Assembly: GCF_009859475.1 (NCBI RefSeq)
Contig: NZ_CP044549.1
Coordinates: forward strand, 6,261,782-6,325,781
DNA from: Hydrogenophaga sp. BPS33
Lineage (GTDB): Bacteria > Pseudomonadota > Gammaproteobacteria > Burkholderiales > Burkholderiaceae_C
Length of the DNA: 64,000 bases
Reading direction: 5' to 3'
In this document: positions 36,932 to 45,671 of the stretch, piece after piece
Layout of the letters: every line of letters begins with the position of its first letter
How positions within the stretch are numbered: the stretch's first letter is position 1
Notes under the pieces: generated by a model
Told to the model about the DNA's origin: nothing
The model's database searches: none
The model's input: only the letters and a program-made list of their open reading frames with translations
Position numbers and translations under genes: made by a program

Positions 36932-38023
36932 ATGACCCCGTCTCAACCCGCCGTTGCCTGGGCCGACCCCGCTCGCGAAGCCGCCTTCCAGCTCTGGCTT
37001 GCGCCGCTGGCCTTGCAACTGGGCCTGCTGCCCGACACCCTGCGTCCCGCCTCCGCCGACGCGAGCTTTCGCCGCTACCTGCGCATCGACGCGCGGGCTG
37101 GCGCCAGCCTGATCGTGATGGACGCACCGCCCGCGCACGAGAACTGCCAGCCCTTCGTGCACGTGGCCGAGCTGATGCGTGGCGCCGGGTTGCTGGTGCC
37201 CGAGGTGCTCGACTGGAACGCGCCGCAAGGCTTCATGCTGCTGAGCGATCTCGGTCATCAGACCATGCTCGACGGCATCGATGCCGCCCATGCGCAAGCC
37301 AACCACGCGCGCTACATGCAGGCGCTGGACGCCTTGCTGGCCTGGCAGCTGGCGTCCAAGCCCGGCGTGCTGCCGCCGTACAACGAGGCGTTGCTGCGCC
37401 GTGAACTGCAGCTGTTCCCCGACTGGTACCTGCAGCAGCACAAGGGCCTCACACTGGACAGCGCGCAAGCGCAGACGCTGCAGAAGGCCTTCGACACCAT
37501 CGTGGCGCACAACCTCGCTGCCCCGCAGGTGTACGTGCACCGCGACTTCATGCCGCGCAACCTCATGTTGCCACTGCAACCCGGCGATACAGCGGCGCAG
37601 CAGCTCGGGGTGCTCGACTTCCAGGACGCGGTGCATGGCCCCATCACCTACGACATCGCCAGCCTGATGCGCGACGCCTTCCTGAGTTGGGACGAGGACT
37701 TCGTGATCGACGTGACGGTGCGCTACTGGGAGAAGGCGCGCAAGGCCGGTCTGATGGACTTCGAGGACTGGCACAGCGACTTCGGCGCTTTCTACCGCGG
37801 CGTGGAATGGATGGGCCTGCAGCGCCACCTGAAAGTGGCCGGCATCTTCGCGCGGCTCACGCTGCGCGACGGCAAACCCAAGTACCTGGCCGACGCGCCG
37901 CGCTTCATTGGCTACATCCGCCACGCTGCGCACCGCTACCGCGCGCTCGGGCCCTTCCTGCAGATGCTCGACGGGATCGAAGGCCTGCAGGCCGCGTCGG
38001 GCTACGCCTTCGGGCGCGTCTGA
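36932..38023 (+). CDS. amgK: Phosphotransferase, N-acetylmuramate/N-acetylglucosamine kinase AmgK-like
   Basis: A 363-residue aminoglycoside-phosphotransferase-fold sugar kinase. The catalytic loop is VHRDFMPRN and the metal-binding Asp is in GVLDFQDAVHGP. AmgK phosphorylates MurNAc at C1 for MurU in a cell-wall recycling route, and in pseudomonads amgK lies next to lptD and murU. Here it diverges from lptD, while the MurU candidate is 32 kb away at 3903. The assignment rests on motifs and on the lptD neighbourhood. ATG at 36932; followed six bases later by rsmE. Confidence 0.88.
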   Translation: MTPSQPAVAWADPAREAAFQLWLAPLALQLGLLPDTLRPASADASFRRYLRIDARAGASLIVMDAPPAHENCQPFVHVAELMRGAGLLVPEVLDWNAPQGFMLLSDLGHQTMLDGIDAAHAQANHARYMQALDALLAWQLASKPGVLPPYNEALLRRELQLFPDWYLQQHKGLTLDSAQAQTLQKAFDTIVAHNLAAPQVYVHRDFMPRNLMLPLQPGDTAAQQLGVLDFQDAVHGPITYDIASLMRDAFLSWDEDFVIDVTVRYWEKARKAGLMDFEDWHSDFGAFYRGVEWMGLQRHLKVAGIFARLTLRDGKPKYLADAPRFIGYIRHAAHRYRALGPFLQMLDGIEGLQAASGYAFGRV

Positions 38024-38028
38024 CCCTT

Positions 38029-38757
38029 ATGCCACGCTTCTTCTGCGCGGCGGCGCTGGTGCAGGGCCAGCCTCTCGCTCTGCCGGCGGCCACCGCGCGC
38101 CACGTGCAGGTGCTGCGCCTGCAACCGGGGCAGTGCATCACGCTGTTCGACGGCGAAGGTGGCGAGTGGGATGCCACCATCACCCGCATGGGCCGCAATG
38201 ACGTGGAGGTGACCGTTGGCGCACACCACGCCACCGAACGCGAGCCGAGGCGCGCCGTGCACCTGGCGATGGGCATGCCGGCCAACGAGCGCATGGACTG
38301 GCTGGTGGAGAAGGCCGCCGAGTTGGGCGCGGCCAGCCTGCAACCGCTGCACACCGCGCACAGCGTGCTGCGCTTGAACGGCGAGCGAGCGGCGAAGAAG
38401 CAGATGCACTGGCAGTCGGTGGCGGTGGCGGCCTGCGAACAGTGCGGCGGCAACCGCGTGCCCGCCGTGCACCCAGTGGTCGATTTCGCGGCCTGGCTCA
38501 AGGCCCTGCCCGCCGGCGATGGTGCACTGCGGTGCTTGCTGTCGCTGGCCGATGGCACGCGCCCCTTGCATCAGGTGCTGGTCGAGACGCCGCTGGAGAC
38601 CTCCGTGTGCTTCCTCAGTGGACCCGAGGGTGGGTTGAATCCCCAGGAAGATGCGCTCGCTCGCGCAGCCGGTTTTGTGCCGGTGACACTCGGTCCGCGC
38701 GTGCTGCGCGCCGAGACGGCAGCGCTGGCAGCCCTGGTGCTGGCGGCAGGCGGCTGA
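38029..38757 (+). CDS. rsmE: 16S rRNA m3U1498 methyltransferase
   Basis: SPOUT-class enzyme of 242 residues. The N-terminal PUA-like domain includes ARHVQVLRLQPGQ; the C-terminal knot has FLSGPEGGLNPQE and LGPRVLRAETAALAAL, the SAM-binding signature. ATG at 38029, five bases after the amgK stop, so probably co-transcribed. Converges with the racemase gene with one base between. Confidence 0.95.
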   Translation: MPRFFCAAALVQGQPLALPAATARHVQVLRLQPGQCITLFDGEGGEWDATITRMGRNDVEVTVGAHHATEREPRRAVHLAMGMPANERMDWLVEKAAELGAASLQPLHTAHSVLRLNGERAAKKQMHWQSVAVAACEQCGGNRVPAVHPVVDFAAWLKALPAGDGALRCLLSLADGTRPLHQVLVETPLETSVCFLSGPEGGLNPQEDALARAAGFVPVTLGPRVLRAETAALAALVLAAGG

Positions 38758-38758
38758 G

Positions 38759-39454
38759 TCAGCGCCCGACCGCCCGGGCCAGCGCCGCGCGCGCGAGCAG
38801 ACGCGTGGAATCCAGGGTCGGCAGCGGCGAATTGGCGTCGCTCATGATCAGGGGTATCTCGGTGCAGCCCATCACCACGGCATCGCATCCCGCGTCTTTC
38901 AAGTTGGTGAACACGTGCTGGAAGCGCGCCACGCTCTCGGGCTTGAACGTGCCGTTGACCAATTCGTCCATGATGATGTGCCCGATCGCGTCCCGGTCCG
39001 CCTCGCTCGGGCGCACCGCCTGCAAGCCTCGCGCGGCGAGCTTCTCCGGATACACCTCGCTGTTCACCAGCCAATGCGTGCCGGTGATGCCCAGGCGCCG
39101 GTAACCGCGCTGCGCTGCGGCTTGCGCTACTACCTCGGCAATGTGCAGCCAGGGCCGGGGCGAATGCGGTTCGACAAGGTGGAACGCCTGGTGGATGGTG
39201 TTGTCCGGACAGATGAGAAAGTCCGCCCCGATCAAGGCAAGCTTGCGCGCCGAGGTGAGCATGAGGTCGGCGACGGCCTGCATGTCGTTGCGATCGAGTG
39301 CGGCCACGTAGTCGGCCAGCGAGAGCGAATGCAGCGAAACCTCGGGATGTGCGTGGGGGCCGAGCAGCGCAGCCCCCTCTGCGCACAGCGTGCGGTAACA
39401 AAGGGCCGCACCTTCGGCCGAGCAGGCAACGATGCCAATGTGTTGGGGTGTCAT
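38759..39454 (-). CDS. Aspartate/glutamate racemase family protein
   Basis: A 231-residue PLP-independent racemase. The two catalytic cysteines are in ICPDNTIH (Cys82) and MGCTEIPL (about 195), and the N-terminal HIGIVACSAEGAALCYRT matches the family. It could supply D-aspartate or D-glutamate; maleate isomerase or hydantoin racemase relatives are less likely. It is followed on the same strand by nothing closer than rsmE, which is convergent, so it seems to be a single-gene unit. Confidence 0.9.
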   Translation of the reverse strand: MTPQHIGIVACSAEGAALCYRTLCAEGAALLGPHAHPEVSLHSLSLADYVAALDRNDMQAVADLMLTSARKLALIGADFLICPDNTIHQAFHLVEPHSPRPWLHIAEVVAQAAAQRGYRRLGITGTHWLVNSEVYPEKLAARGLQAVRPSEADRDAIGHIIMDELVNGTFKPESVARFQHVFTNLKDAGCDAVVMGCTEIPLIMSDANSPLPTLDSTRLLARAALARAVGR

Positions 39455-39520
39455 GAACAGGTCTCCGGTAAGGCCTGTCCACTATAGCCAGGCATGCTTC
39501 CACGCACGTTTCCCGCGTGT

Positions 39521-41083
39521 TCAGACGGCCGCCACGCGAAACACCGCCACCGATGCGTCCAGGCGCGTGGCCTGGTCCTTGAGGCTTTCGGCCGCTGCCG
39601 CGCTCTCTTCCACCAGCGCCGCGTTCTGCTGCGTCATCTGGTCCAGCTGCGTCACCGCCACGTTCACCTGCCCGATCCCATCGCTTTGCTCGCCCGCGGC
39701 CGCCGTGATCTCACCAATGATGTCCGAGACCCGCTGCACCGAGCCCACGATCTCGCTCATCGTCTGCCCCGCATCAGCCACCTGCCTCGATCCGGCCTCC
39801 ACCTTGTCCACGCTCGCCCCGATCAGCTCCTTGATCTCCTTGGCCGCCTGCGCCGACCGCTGCGCCAGGCTGCGCACCTCGCCGGCCACCACCGCAAAGC
39901 CCCGACCCTGATCGCCTGCGCGAGCCGCCTCCACCGCCGCGTTCAGCGCCAGGATGTTGGTCTGGAATGCGATGCCATCGATCACGCCGATGATGTCGCT
40001 GATCTTCTTGCTGCTGTGGTTGATCTCTTCCATGGTGCTCACCACCTGGCCCACCACCTGCCCGCCGCGCACCGCGATCTCGGCCGCGCTGGCCGCCAGC
40101 TGGTTTGCCTGGCGCGCCGCGTCCGCGCTCTGGCGCACCGTGCTCGTGAGCTGCTCCATGCTCGCCGCCGTCTCCTGCAGGTTGCTCGCCGTCTGCTCCG
40201 TGCGTGCGCTCAGGTCCTGATTGCCCGTCGCAATTTCGCTGCTCGCATCGGCCATCGCGCCCACGCCACTGCGGATGTCGCGCACGATCGCGGACAGGGC
40301 GTTCTGCATGCGCTCGATGCCCGCGAGCACGCGCGCGGATTCGTCGCTGCCCTGCACCCGCACCCGGTGCGTGAGGTCGCCTGCGGCCACGGTTTCGATG
40401 GCGCGCGCGGCGGCATCGAGCGGGCGCGTGATGCGCAGGCTGATGGCATAGCCGAGCGCCATCGCCAGCACGAGCAAGGCGCCAGCCACGCTCAAGGTGA
40501 GCCAGGTCGAACGTTGCTGCAACTGCCCCAGCGCGGCCACCATGTTGTCCACGCGCGCGGTCACGGCATTGCTGATGTCGGTGAAGGCCTCGTCGGCGGC
40601 ACGCACATCGGCCTTGGCGGGCTCCATGGCGCGGTTGGCGCTCCAGGGATCGTGGATCTCGCCACGCGTGACGCCCGTGTGGATGGTCTCGACGGCGTTG
40701 CGGTACTTCTGCAAGCCGGCGGCCATGCGGTCGAGCGCGCCTTGTTCAGCGGCTTGCAGGGCAGGCCTGAGCGCGTCCAACCGCGCCTGACCCGATGAAG
40801 CCTGCTCGCGCCAGGACTGGAGGTAGCGTGCCAACGCCTCTTCGTCGGCCAGGTTGAGGAACATGTCTTTTTCATAGCGGCGCATGTTGGCCACGTCGGC
40901 GCGCACATCCCCCAAGGCGCGCACGGCGGCGACTTCGGTCTGCACCAGCTCCTGTCCCGTGGCCACCGCGTGCCGCAGGCTCAGCAACGCCGAGGCCGCG
41001 ACCGAAAGAATGCCCAGGGCACACACGGCCAGGAGCAGCGCGAGCTTGGCGCGAACAGAGATGCGGGATAGCCAGTTCATCAA
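39521..41083 (-). CDS. Methyl-accepting chemotaxis protein 1
   Basis: Inner-membrane chemoreceptor of 520 residues: membrane segment about 13-35, periplasmic four-helix-type sensor about 36-185, second membrane segment about 190-210, HAMP about 212-265, and cytoplasmic signalling hairpin to the C-terminus. The hairpin tip reads [20 protein letters not shown] followed by [14 protein letters not shown]. The Glu that is nearly invariant in GEQGRGF is Asp here. No C-terminal CheR/CheB tether pentapeptide is seen. The ligand is unknown. A sigma-28-like promoter lies at 41134-41160. Confidence 0.95.
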   Translation of the reverse strand: MMNWLSRISVRAKLALLLAVCALGILSVAASALLSLRHAVATGQELVQTEVAAVRALGDVRADVANMRRYEKDMFLNLADEEALARYLQSWREQASSGQARLDALRPALQAAEQGALDRMAAGLQKYRNAVETIHTGVTRGEIHDPWSANRAMEPAKADVRAADEAFTDISNAVTARVDNMVAALGQLQQRSTWLTLSVAGALLVLAMALGYAISLRITRPLDAAARAIETVAAGDLTHRVRVQGSDESARVLAGIERMQNALSAIVRDIRSGVGAMADASSEIATGNQDLSARTEQTASNLQETAASMEQLTSTVRQSADAARQANQLAASAAEIAVRGGQVVGQVVSTMEEINHSSKKISDIIGVIDGIAFQTNILALNAAVEAARAGDQGRGFAVVAGEVRSLAQRSAQAAKEIKELIGASVDKVEAGSRQVADAGQTMSEIVGSVQRVSDIIGEITAAAGEQSDGIGQVNVAVTQLDQMTQQNAALVEESAAAAESLKDQATRLDASVAVFRVAAV

Positions 41084-41133
41084 AAAAGCCTTGTCGTCAA
41101 AACATCGGACGCCACCATGGCGCCGCTATATCT

Positions 41134-41160
41134 TTTTCGGAACCGGCGACATCAACTTGA
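41134..41160 (-). promoter_or_regulatory. Sigma-28 (FliA)-like promoter for chemoreceptor 1
   Basis: On the minus strand TCAAGTTG, 11 bases, TCCGAAAA matches TAAAGTTT-N11-GCCGATAA at six of eight positions in each half with the canonical spacing. It lies about 50 bases before the chemoreceptor ATG. The rest of the gap (41084-41298) shows nothing else clear. Confidence 0.45.
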
Positions 41161-41298
41161 GCCCCTTTCACCACCCAAATGCCAACAACGCGACGGCATC
41201 GTTCACCTATCAGCTCTTATTTTTGAAGTTCGGATGACAGTTTCACGGCAAATCTATGACGCAGCACCGTACAGCTTTCGCGATATAAACATCCACTT

Positions 41299-42474
41299 AT
41301 GAACAAGAACCTCTGGTTGCTGGCCGCCGCACAAGGCCTGTTTCTCACCAACAACGTGGTGTTCATCGCCATCAATGGCCTGGTGGGTCTGGCGCTGGCG
41401 CCGTTCGGCTGGATGGCGACCTTGCCGGTGATGGGCTATGTGGTGGGGGGCGCCTTGTCCACACCGCTGGTGGCGCGCACGCAAAGCGCGCTGGGCCGTA
41501 AGGCTTCGTTCCAGATCGGTCTGCTGGTCGCATTGGGCTCGGCCTTGTTGTGCGCCTGGGCGGTGATGGACCGTAACTTCTGGCTGCTCGTGGCCGCCAC
41601 GGTCATTGCCGGTTACTACAGCGCCAATGGCCAGCTCTACCGTTTCGCCGCCGCCGAGCTGAGCACGCCCGCGTTTCGCGAAAAGGCGGTCTCGCTGGTG
41701 CTCGCCGGCGGCCTGGTGGGGGCGGTGCTCGGACCCAACCTGGCGACACGCACCAAAGACTGGCTGGGTGTGCCGTTCGCGGGTGCCTACCTGGCGCTGG
41801 CGGTGGTGGCCTTGCTGTCGATGGCGGTCATCGCGGGGATGCGGTTCCCACCCACGCCCGCGCCCGTCGCGGGCGCCAGCCGCGGCCGCCCCCTCTCGGT
41901 GATCGTGCGCCAACCGGTGTTCATCGTCGCCACAGCGGGCGCGGCGCTGAGCTTTGGCGTGATGAACCTGTTGATGGCTGCCACACCACTGGCCATGCAG
42001 GTCTGCGGCTTCCCTTTCGACGATGCCGCGCTGGTGCTCGAATGGCATGTGATCGGCATGTTCGCACCGGGTTTCTTTACCGGGCACCTGATCGCGCGTT
42101 TTGGCGTGCTCAGCATCATGGGCGTGGGCGTCGCGCTCAACATCGTGTGCATCCTGGTGGCGCTCTCGGGCGTGGACTTGCACCAGTTCCTGATCGCACT
42201 GTTCCTGCTCGGCGTGGGCTGGAACTTTCTCTTCACCGGTGCGACCACGCTTTCCTTGCAGGCCTACCGGCCCGAAGAGAAAGACCGCGCACAGGCCACC
42301 ATCAACTTCTGCGTGTTCGCGGTCATGGCGCTGACGTCCTTCGCATCCGGCGCGCTCGTCACCACACAAGGCTGGCAATGGCTCAACATCGGCTCATTGG
42401 TACCGGTGGCGCTCACCGGACTGGCGCTGGTCTGGCTTGCCTGGGTCCAGCGGCGGGCACACAATGCCGCCTGA
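41299..42474 (+). CDS. MFS transporter
   Basis: Integral membrane protein of 391 residues with about 12 membrane segments and no large soluble domain. A loop after TM2 (VARTQSALGRKASFQ) corresponds to the MFS A-motif region. Substrate cannot be told. It diverges from chemoreceptor 1 and is followed 42 bases later by a YidB-like gene. Confidence 0.88.
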   Translation: MNKNLWLLAAAQGLFLTNNVVFIAINGLVGLALAPFGWMATLPVMGYVVGGALSTPLVARTQSALGRKASFQIGLLVALGSALLCAWAVMDRNFWLLVAATVIAGYYSANGQLYRFAAAELSTPAFREKAVSLVLAGGLVGAVLGPNLATRTKDWLGVPFAGAYLALAVVALLSMAVIAGMRFPPTPAPVAGASRGRPLSVIVRQPVFIVATAGAALSFGVMNLLMAATPLAMQVCGFPFDDAALVLEWHVIGMFAPGFFTGHLIARFGVLSIMGVGVALNIVCILVALSGVDLHQFLIALFLLGVGWNFLFTGATTLSLQAYRPEEKDRAQATINFCVFAVMALTSFASGALVTTQGWQWLNIGSLVPVALTGLALVWLAWVQRRAHNAA

Positions 42475-42516
42475 CCGAGCGGTCCATCCCGGACCGCCAC
42501 CACAGGAATCGACACC

Positions 42517-43029
42517 ATGGGACTTCTGGACTCTTTGATCGGCGCGGCCACCCAAGGCTCGCTGGGCTCTTCGCAAGGTGAGCGTGCATCCGCCAGCGGC
42601 CTGCCAGGCGGACTGGACCCGCAGATGCTGATCGCGCTGCTGGGCTCGGTGCTCGCCAGCTCGGGCGGCTTGCAGGGCCTGCTGGAAAAGCTGCAATCGG
42701 GTGGCCTGGGTGACGCGGTGCAGTCGTGGATCGGCACCGGCGCGAACCAGCCCGTGTCGGGCGAACAACTCGGCGGCGCGCTCGGCCCGGACCTGATGGG
42801 CATGATCGCGTCGCAACTCGGTGGCAGCCAGGCACAGGCCTCGGGCACCTTGGCAGACCTGCTGCCGAGCCTGATCGACCAGCTGACGCCCAAGGGGCAA
42901 CTGCCCGACGACAACGCACTGGGTGGCCTCGGTGGCCTGGGCGCCTTGCTCGGTGGCGGTCAAGGTCAAGGCGGCGGCAATGCCGCGGATCTCATGGGCA
43001 TGCTGGGCGGCTTGATGGGCAAGCGCTAA
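42517..43029 (+). CDS. YidB family protein (DUF937)
   Basis: A 170-residue Gly/Leu/Gln-rich soluble protein. The start MGLLDSLIGAA, the paired QPVSGEQLGGALGPDLM and LADLLPSLIDQLTPKGQLP segments, and a C-terminal Gly-rich tail (GGGQGQGGGN) match YidB. Function is unknown. ATG at 42517. A dispersed repeat copy lies between it and the convergent hydrolase gene. Confidence 0.9.
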   Translation: MGLLDSLIGAATQGSLGSSQGERASASGLPGGLDPQMLIALLGSVLASSGGLQGLLEKLQSGGLGDAVQSWIGTGANQPVSGEQLGGALGPDLMGMIASQLGGSQAQASGTLADLLPSLIDQLTPKGQLPDDNALGGLGGLGALLGGGQGQGGGNAADLMGMLGGLMGKR

Positions 43030-43051
43030 AACACGCATCGAGCGAAGTGCC

Positions 43052-43163
43052 TTCATCCAGGGGCATCAAGGGTCCGGCTCCGCCGGCCCAAGATGCCGTC
43101 TCCCCTCCAAGCGCCGAAGGCGCGCCAGAGAGGGGGGAAGCCGCGTCAGCGGCGCAGGGGGGT
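43052..43163 (-). repeat. Dispersed GC-rich 3' element, copy 4
   Basis: On the minus strand it begins just after the stop of the hydrolase (43172), with CCCCCCTGCGCCGCTGACGC, GGCTTCCCCCC, a GGCGCGCCTTCGGCGC hairpin, TCTTGGGCCGGCGGAGCCGG and GATGCCCCTGGATGAAGGCAC. Nearly full length and close in sequence to copies 2 and 3. Confidence 0.85.
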
Positions 43164-43171
43164 GTGCGGAG

Positions 43172-44014
43172 TCACCTCAAGTCCAGCCAGGCCTTGAGCG
43201 TGCCGAACACGCGCGACGGATCGGCCTCGTTGAAGATCTCATGGTACAGGCCGTCGAAGGCCTGGCTGTGCACCTGGTTGCGCGGAGCGTCGGCGGCAAA
43301 GGCACGGCTGCCCGCCGGCTTCACCAGGTGGTCTGCGCCCGCGTACATCAGCAAGGTGGGCACACGCCAGCGGGGCGCGGCGGCCACCACCCGCGGGCCG
43401 TTCTGGTCGATGAAGCGCGCCAGGCGCGCGCTGATGCGGTCGTGCACCAGTGGGTCTTTCTGGTAAGCCCTGACCACCGCCGCGTTGTGCGAGATCTTGC
43501 TGGCGTCCAGGCCATTGGAGAAGGTGCGATTGGGCGCGAAGCGGTACAGCAGATCGATCAGCTTTCGCTTCATTTGGCCAATGCCCGCATCCAGCGCGGG
43601 CGAGGACAGCACCAGGGCATCCACCGGCGCGATGCCCCGCTGAACGAAGGTCGCGGCGACCAGCCCGCCCATGCTGTGGCCCAGCAAGATCAACGGGCAG
43701 GCCCAGGGCTCGGCAATGTGCTTGCGCGTGTCGTCCACCACCTCGGCCAGATCGTCGAGCAACGCATCGTCGTCCGGCAGCACACCGCGCTGCCCGCCGG
43801 ATTCGCCGTGACCACGCTGGTCGTAGGCGCGCACGCAAAACCCCCATTCGTTGAGGCGGTGCGCGACCGGGTCGTAGCGCCACGCATGCTCTCCCAGACC
43901 ATGGACGATGAGCACCACCCCGCGCGGTCGCTGGCGCGACGGCAAGGGCCAATCGAACAAGGCCAGATTCAGGCCATCGCGCAGCGTGAAGGGCGCCTGG
44001 GTGGTGTCGTGCAT
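43172..44014 (-). CDS. Alpha/beta hydrolase, monoacylglycerol-lipase-like
   Basis: A 280-residue lysophospholipase/monoglyceride lipase-like enzyme. HGLGEHAWRY is the oxyanion loop, GHSMGG the nucleophile elbow, and the acid and base lie in MYAGADHLVKP and GLYHEIFNE. No signal peptide is seen. It is followed upstream on the same strand by the M20 peptidase gene with a 16-base gap, so the pair may be an operon. Confidence 0.92.
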   Translation of the reverse strand: MHDTTQAPFTLRDGLNLALFDWPLPSRQRPRGVVLIVHGLGEHAWRYDPVAHRLNEWGFCVRAYDQRGHGESGGQRGVLPDDDALLDDLAEVVDDTRKHIAEPWACPLILLGHSMGGLVAATFVQRGIAPVDALVLSSPALDAGIGQMKRKLIDLLYRFAPNRTFSNGLDASKISHNAAVVRAYQKDPLVHDRISARLARFIDQNGPRVVAAAPRWRVPTLLMYAGADHLVKPAGSRAFAADAPRNQVHSQAFDGLYHEIFNEADPSRVFGTLKAWLDLR

Positions 44015-44030
44015 GGAGGCCCTAGCCGGT

Positions 44031-45527
44031 TCAAGGCATGCGGGCCACGACCTGGGCCACGGTGGCGGTCAACCGGCGCGCGTAGTCCAGGTGCAGGAAT
44101 TCGTTCGGGCCGTGCGCGTTGCTCTTGGGGCCGAGCACGCCGCACACCATCATTTGCGCGGTCGGGAAGCCTTTGCTGAGCATGTTCATCAGCGGAATCG
44201 TGCCCCCCTGGCCGATGGTGCCGCAGCCCGCGTTGAAATGTGCCTGCGACGCGTCCTGAAGCGCTTGCTCGAACCAGGGCGCGGTGCTGGGCGCGTTCCA
44301 GCCGCTGGCCGCGCCCTCGCCTTCGAAGGTCACCTTGGCCTGGTAAGGCGCGTTGTCTTCCAGCAAGGCCTTGAGCTGCTGCACGGCAATGGGCGCATCC
44401 ACCAGCGGCGGCAGGCGCAGGCTGAGCTTGAACGCGGTGTAGGGCCGCAGCACGTTGCCCGCGTTGCGCATTTCAGGAAAGCCGTCGGCACCGGTGACCG
44501 AGAGCGTGGGGCGCCAGGTGCGGTTGAGCAGGCCCTCCACCGGGTCGGTGGTGGTGGGCAAGGCGAACACGGTGGAACCTGCGCAATCGTGGTGCGCCCA
44601 CGGAAAGCGTTTGTGGATCTCGTCACCCAGGATGGCCGCGGTGACGCGCGCCTGCTCGATGCGCTCGGCCGGAATCTCGCAATGGAAGCTGGCGGGCAGC
44701 AAACGGCCGGTGGCACTGTCTTCCAGGCGGTCCAGCACCTGCCGCATGATGCGAAAGCTCGACGGCACCAGGCCCGAGGCATCGCCGGAGTGGATGCCTT
44801 CGGTGAGGATCTCGACCTTGAGCACACCGCTGGCCATGCCGCGCAAGCTGGTGGTGAGCCAGAGCTGGTCGTAGTTGCCGGCGCCGCTGTCCAGGCAGAT
44901 CACCAGGCCCACGTCGCCCAGCCGCGGGCGCAGCGCGTCGACATAGGGCAACAGGTCGCCTGAGCCACTTTCCTCGCAGGTTTCGATCAGGCCCACGATG
45001 CGCGGATGGGCCGCGCCCTGGGCCTTGAGCGCCTGCAATGCCTCGATGCTGGCGTAGACCGCGTAGCCATCGTCAGCGCCGCCGCGGCCAAACAGCTTGC
45101 CGTCGTCGATCTTGGGCGTCCAGGGCCCGAGGTCGTTGCGCCAGCCGGTGAACTCGGGCTGCTTGTCGAGATGGCCATACATGAGCACCGTCTGGCCGGA
45201 AGCCGGTGCGGGCGTGCCGTCCTTGCCGGCACTGGCCGGCACCTCGAAGAAAAGCACCGGTGTGCGCGGTGCGCCATGGGCATCGTTGAGGCGCACCACT
45301 TCGAGCTGCAAGCCCGGCACGTTCTGGGCGCGCACCCAGTCGGCCGCGTTCTGCAACACGCGCTCCAACAGGCCGTGCGCGGCCCAGTCCGCGTCGAACG
45401 CGGGCGATTTGGCGGGCACTTCGATGTAGCGCTGCAGCTCGGGCACGATGGTCTGCGACCAGGCAGCATCGACATGGGATTGCACGGCCGATGGGTCGAG
45501 CAGGTGGGCGGGCAGGCGGGCGTTCAT
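44031..45527 (-). CDS. M20 family metallopeptidase (dipeptidase-like)
   Basis: Cytosolic dinuclear zinc hydrolase of 498 residues. Metal and catalytic motifs in order: MYGHLDKQPE (His and Asp), GRGGADDGYAVYA (bridging Asp), ETCEESGSGDL (general-base Glu and ligand), CLDSGAG (Asp ligand) and a C-terminal His in NAHGPNE. The dimerisation domain with GDASGLVPSSFRI lies between. The family cleaves dipeptides or N-acyl amino acids; specificity is unknown. Confidence 0.93.
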   Translation of the reverse strand: MNARLPAHLLDPSAVQSHVDAAWSQTIVPELQRYIEVPAKSPAFDADWAAHGLLERVLQNAADWVRAQNVPGLQLEVVRLNDAHGAPRTPVLFFEVPASAGKDGTPAPASGQTVLMYGHLDKQPEFTGWRNDLGPWTPKIDDGKLFGRGGADDGYAVYASIEALQALKAQGAAHPRIVGLIETCEESGSGDLLPYVDALRPRLGDVGLVICLDSGAGNYDQLWLTTSLRGMASGVLKVEILTEGIHSGDASGLVPSSFRIMRQVLDRLEDSATGRLLPASFHCEIPAERIEQARVTAAILGDEIHKRFPWAHHDCAGSTVFALPTTTDPVEGLLNRTWRPTLSVTGADGFPEMRNAGNVLRPYTAFKLSLRLPPLVDAPIAVQQLKALLEDNAPYQAKVTFEGEGAASGWNAPSTAPWFEQALQDASQAHFNAGCGTIGQGGTIPLMNMLSKGFPTAQMMVCGVLGPKSNAHGPNEFLHLDYARRLTATVAQVVARMP

Positions 45528-45671
45528 GGCGGGGATCTCCGGCGTGCGCAGTCGGCAAAAACGCCGACGCCCGGCGGGCAGATGCCCCCGGGGTTTGCGG
45601 TTCAGAGAAACAGTATAGGCAGGCGCGCCGCTTTGTGCGCCCCGTGTGCGCCCTGCCCCGGCCTTGAACGT

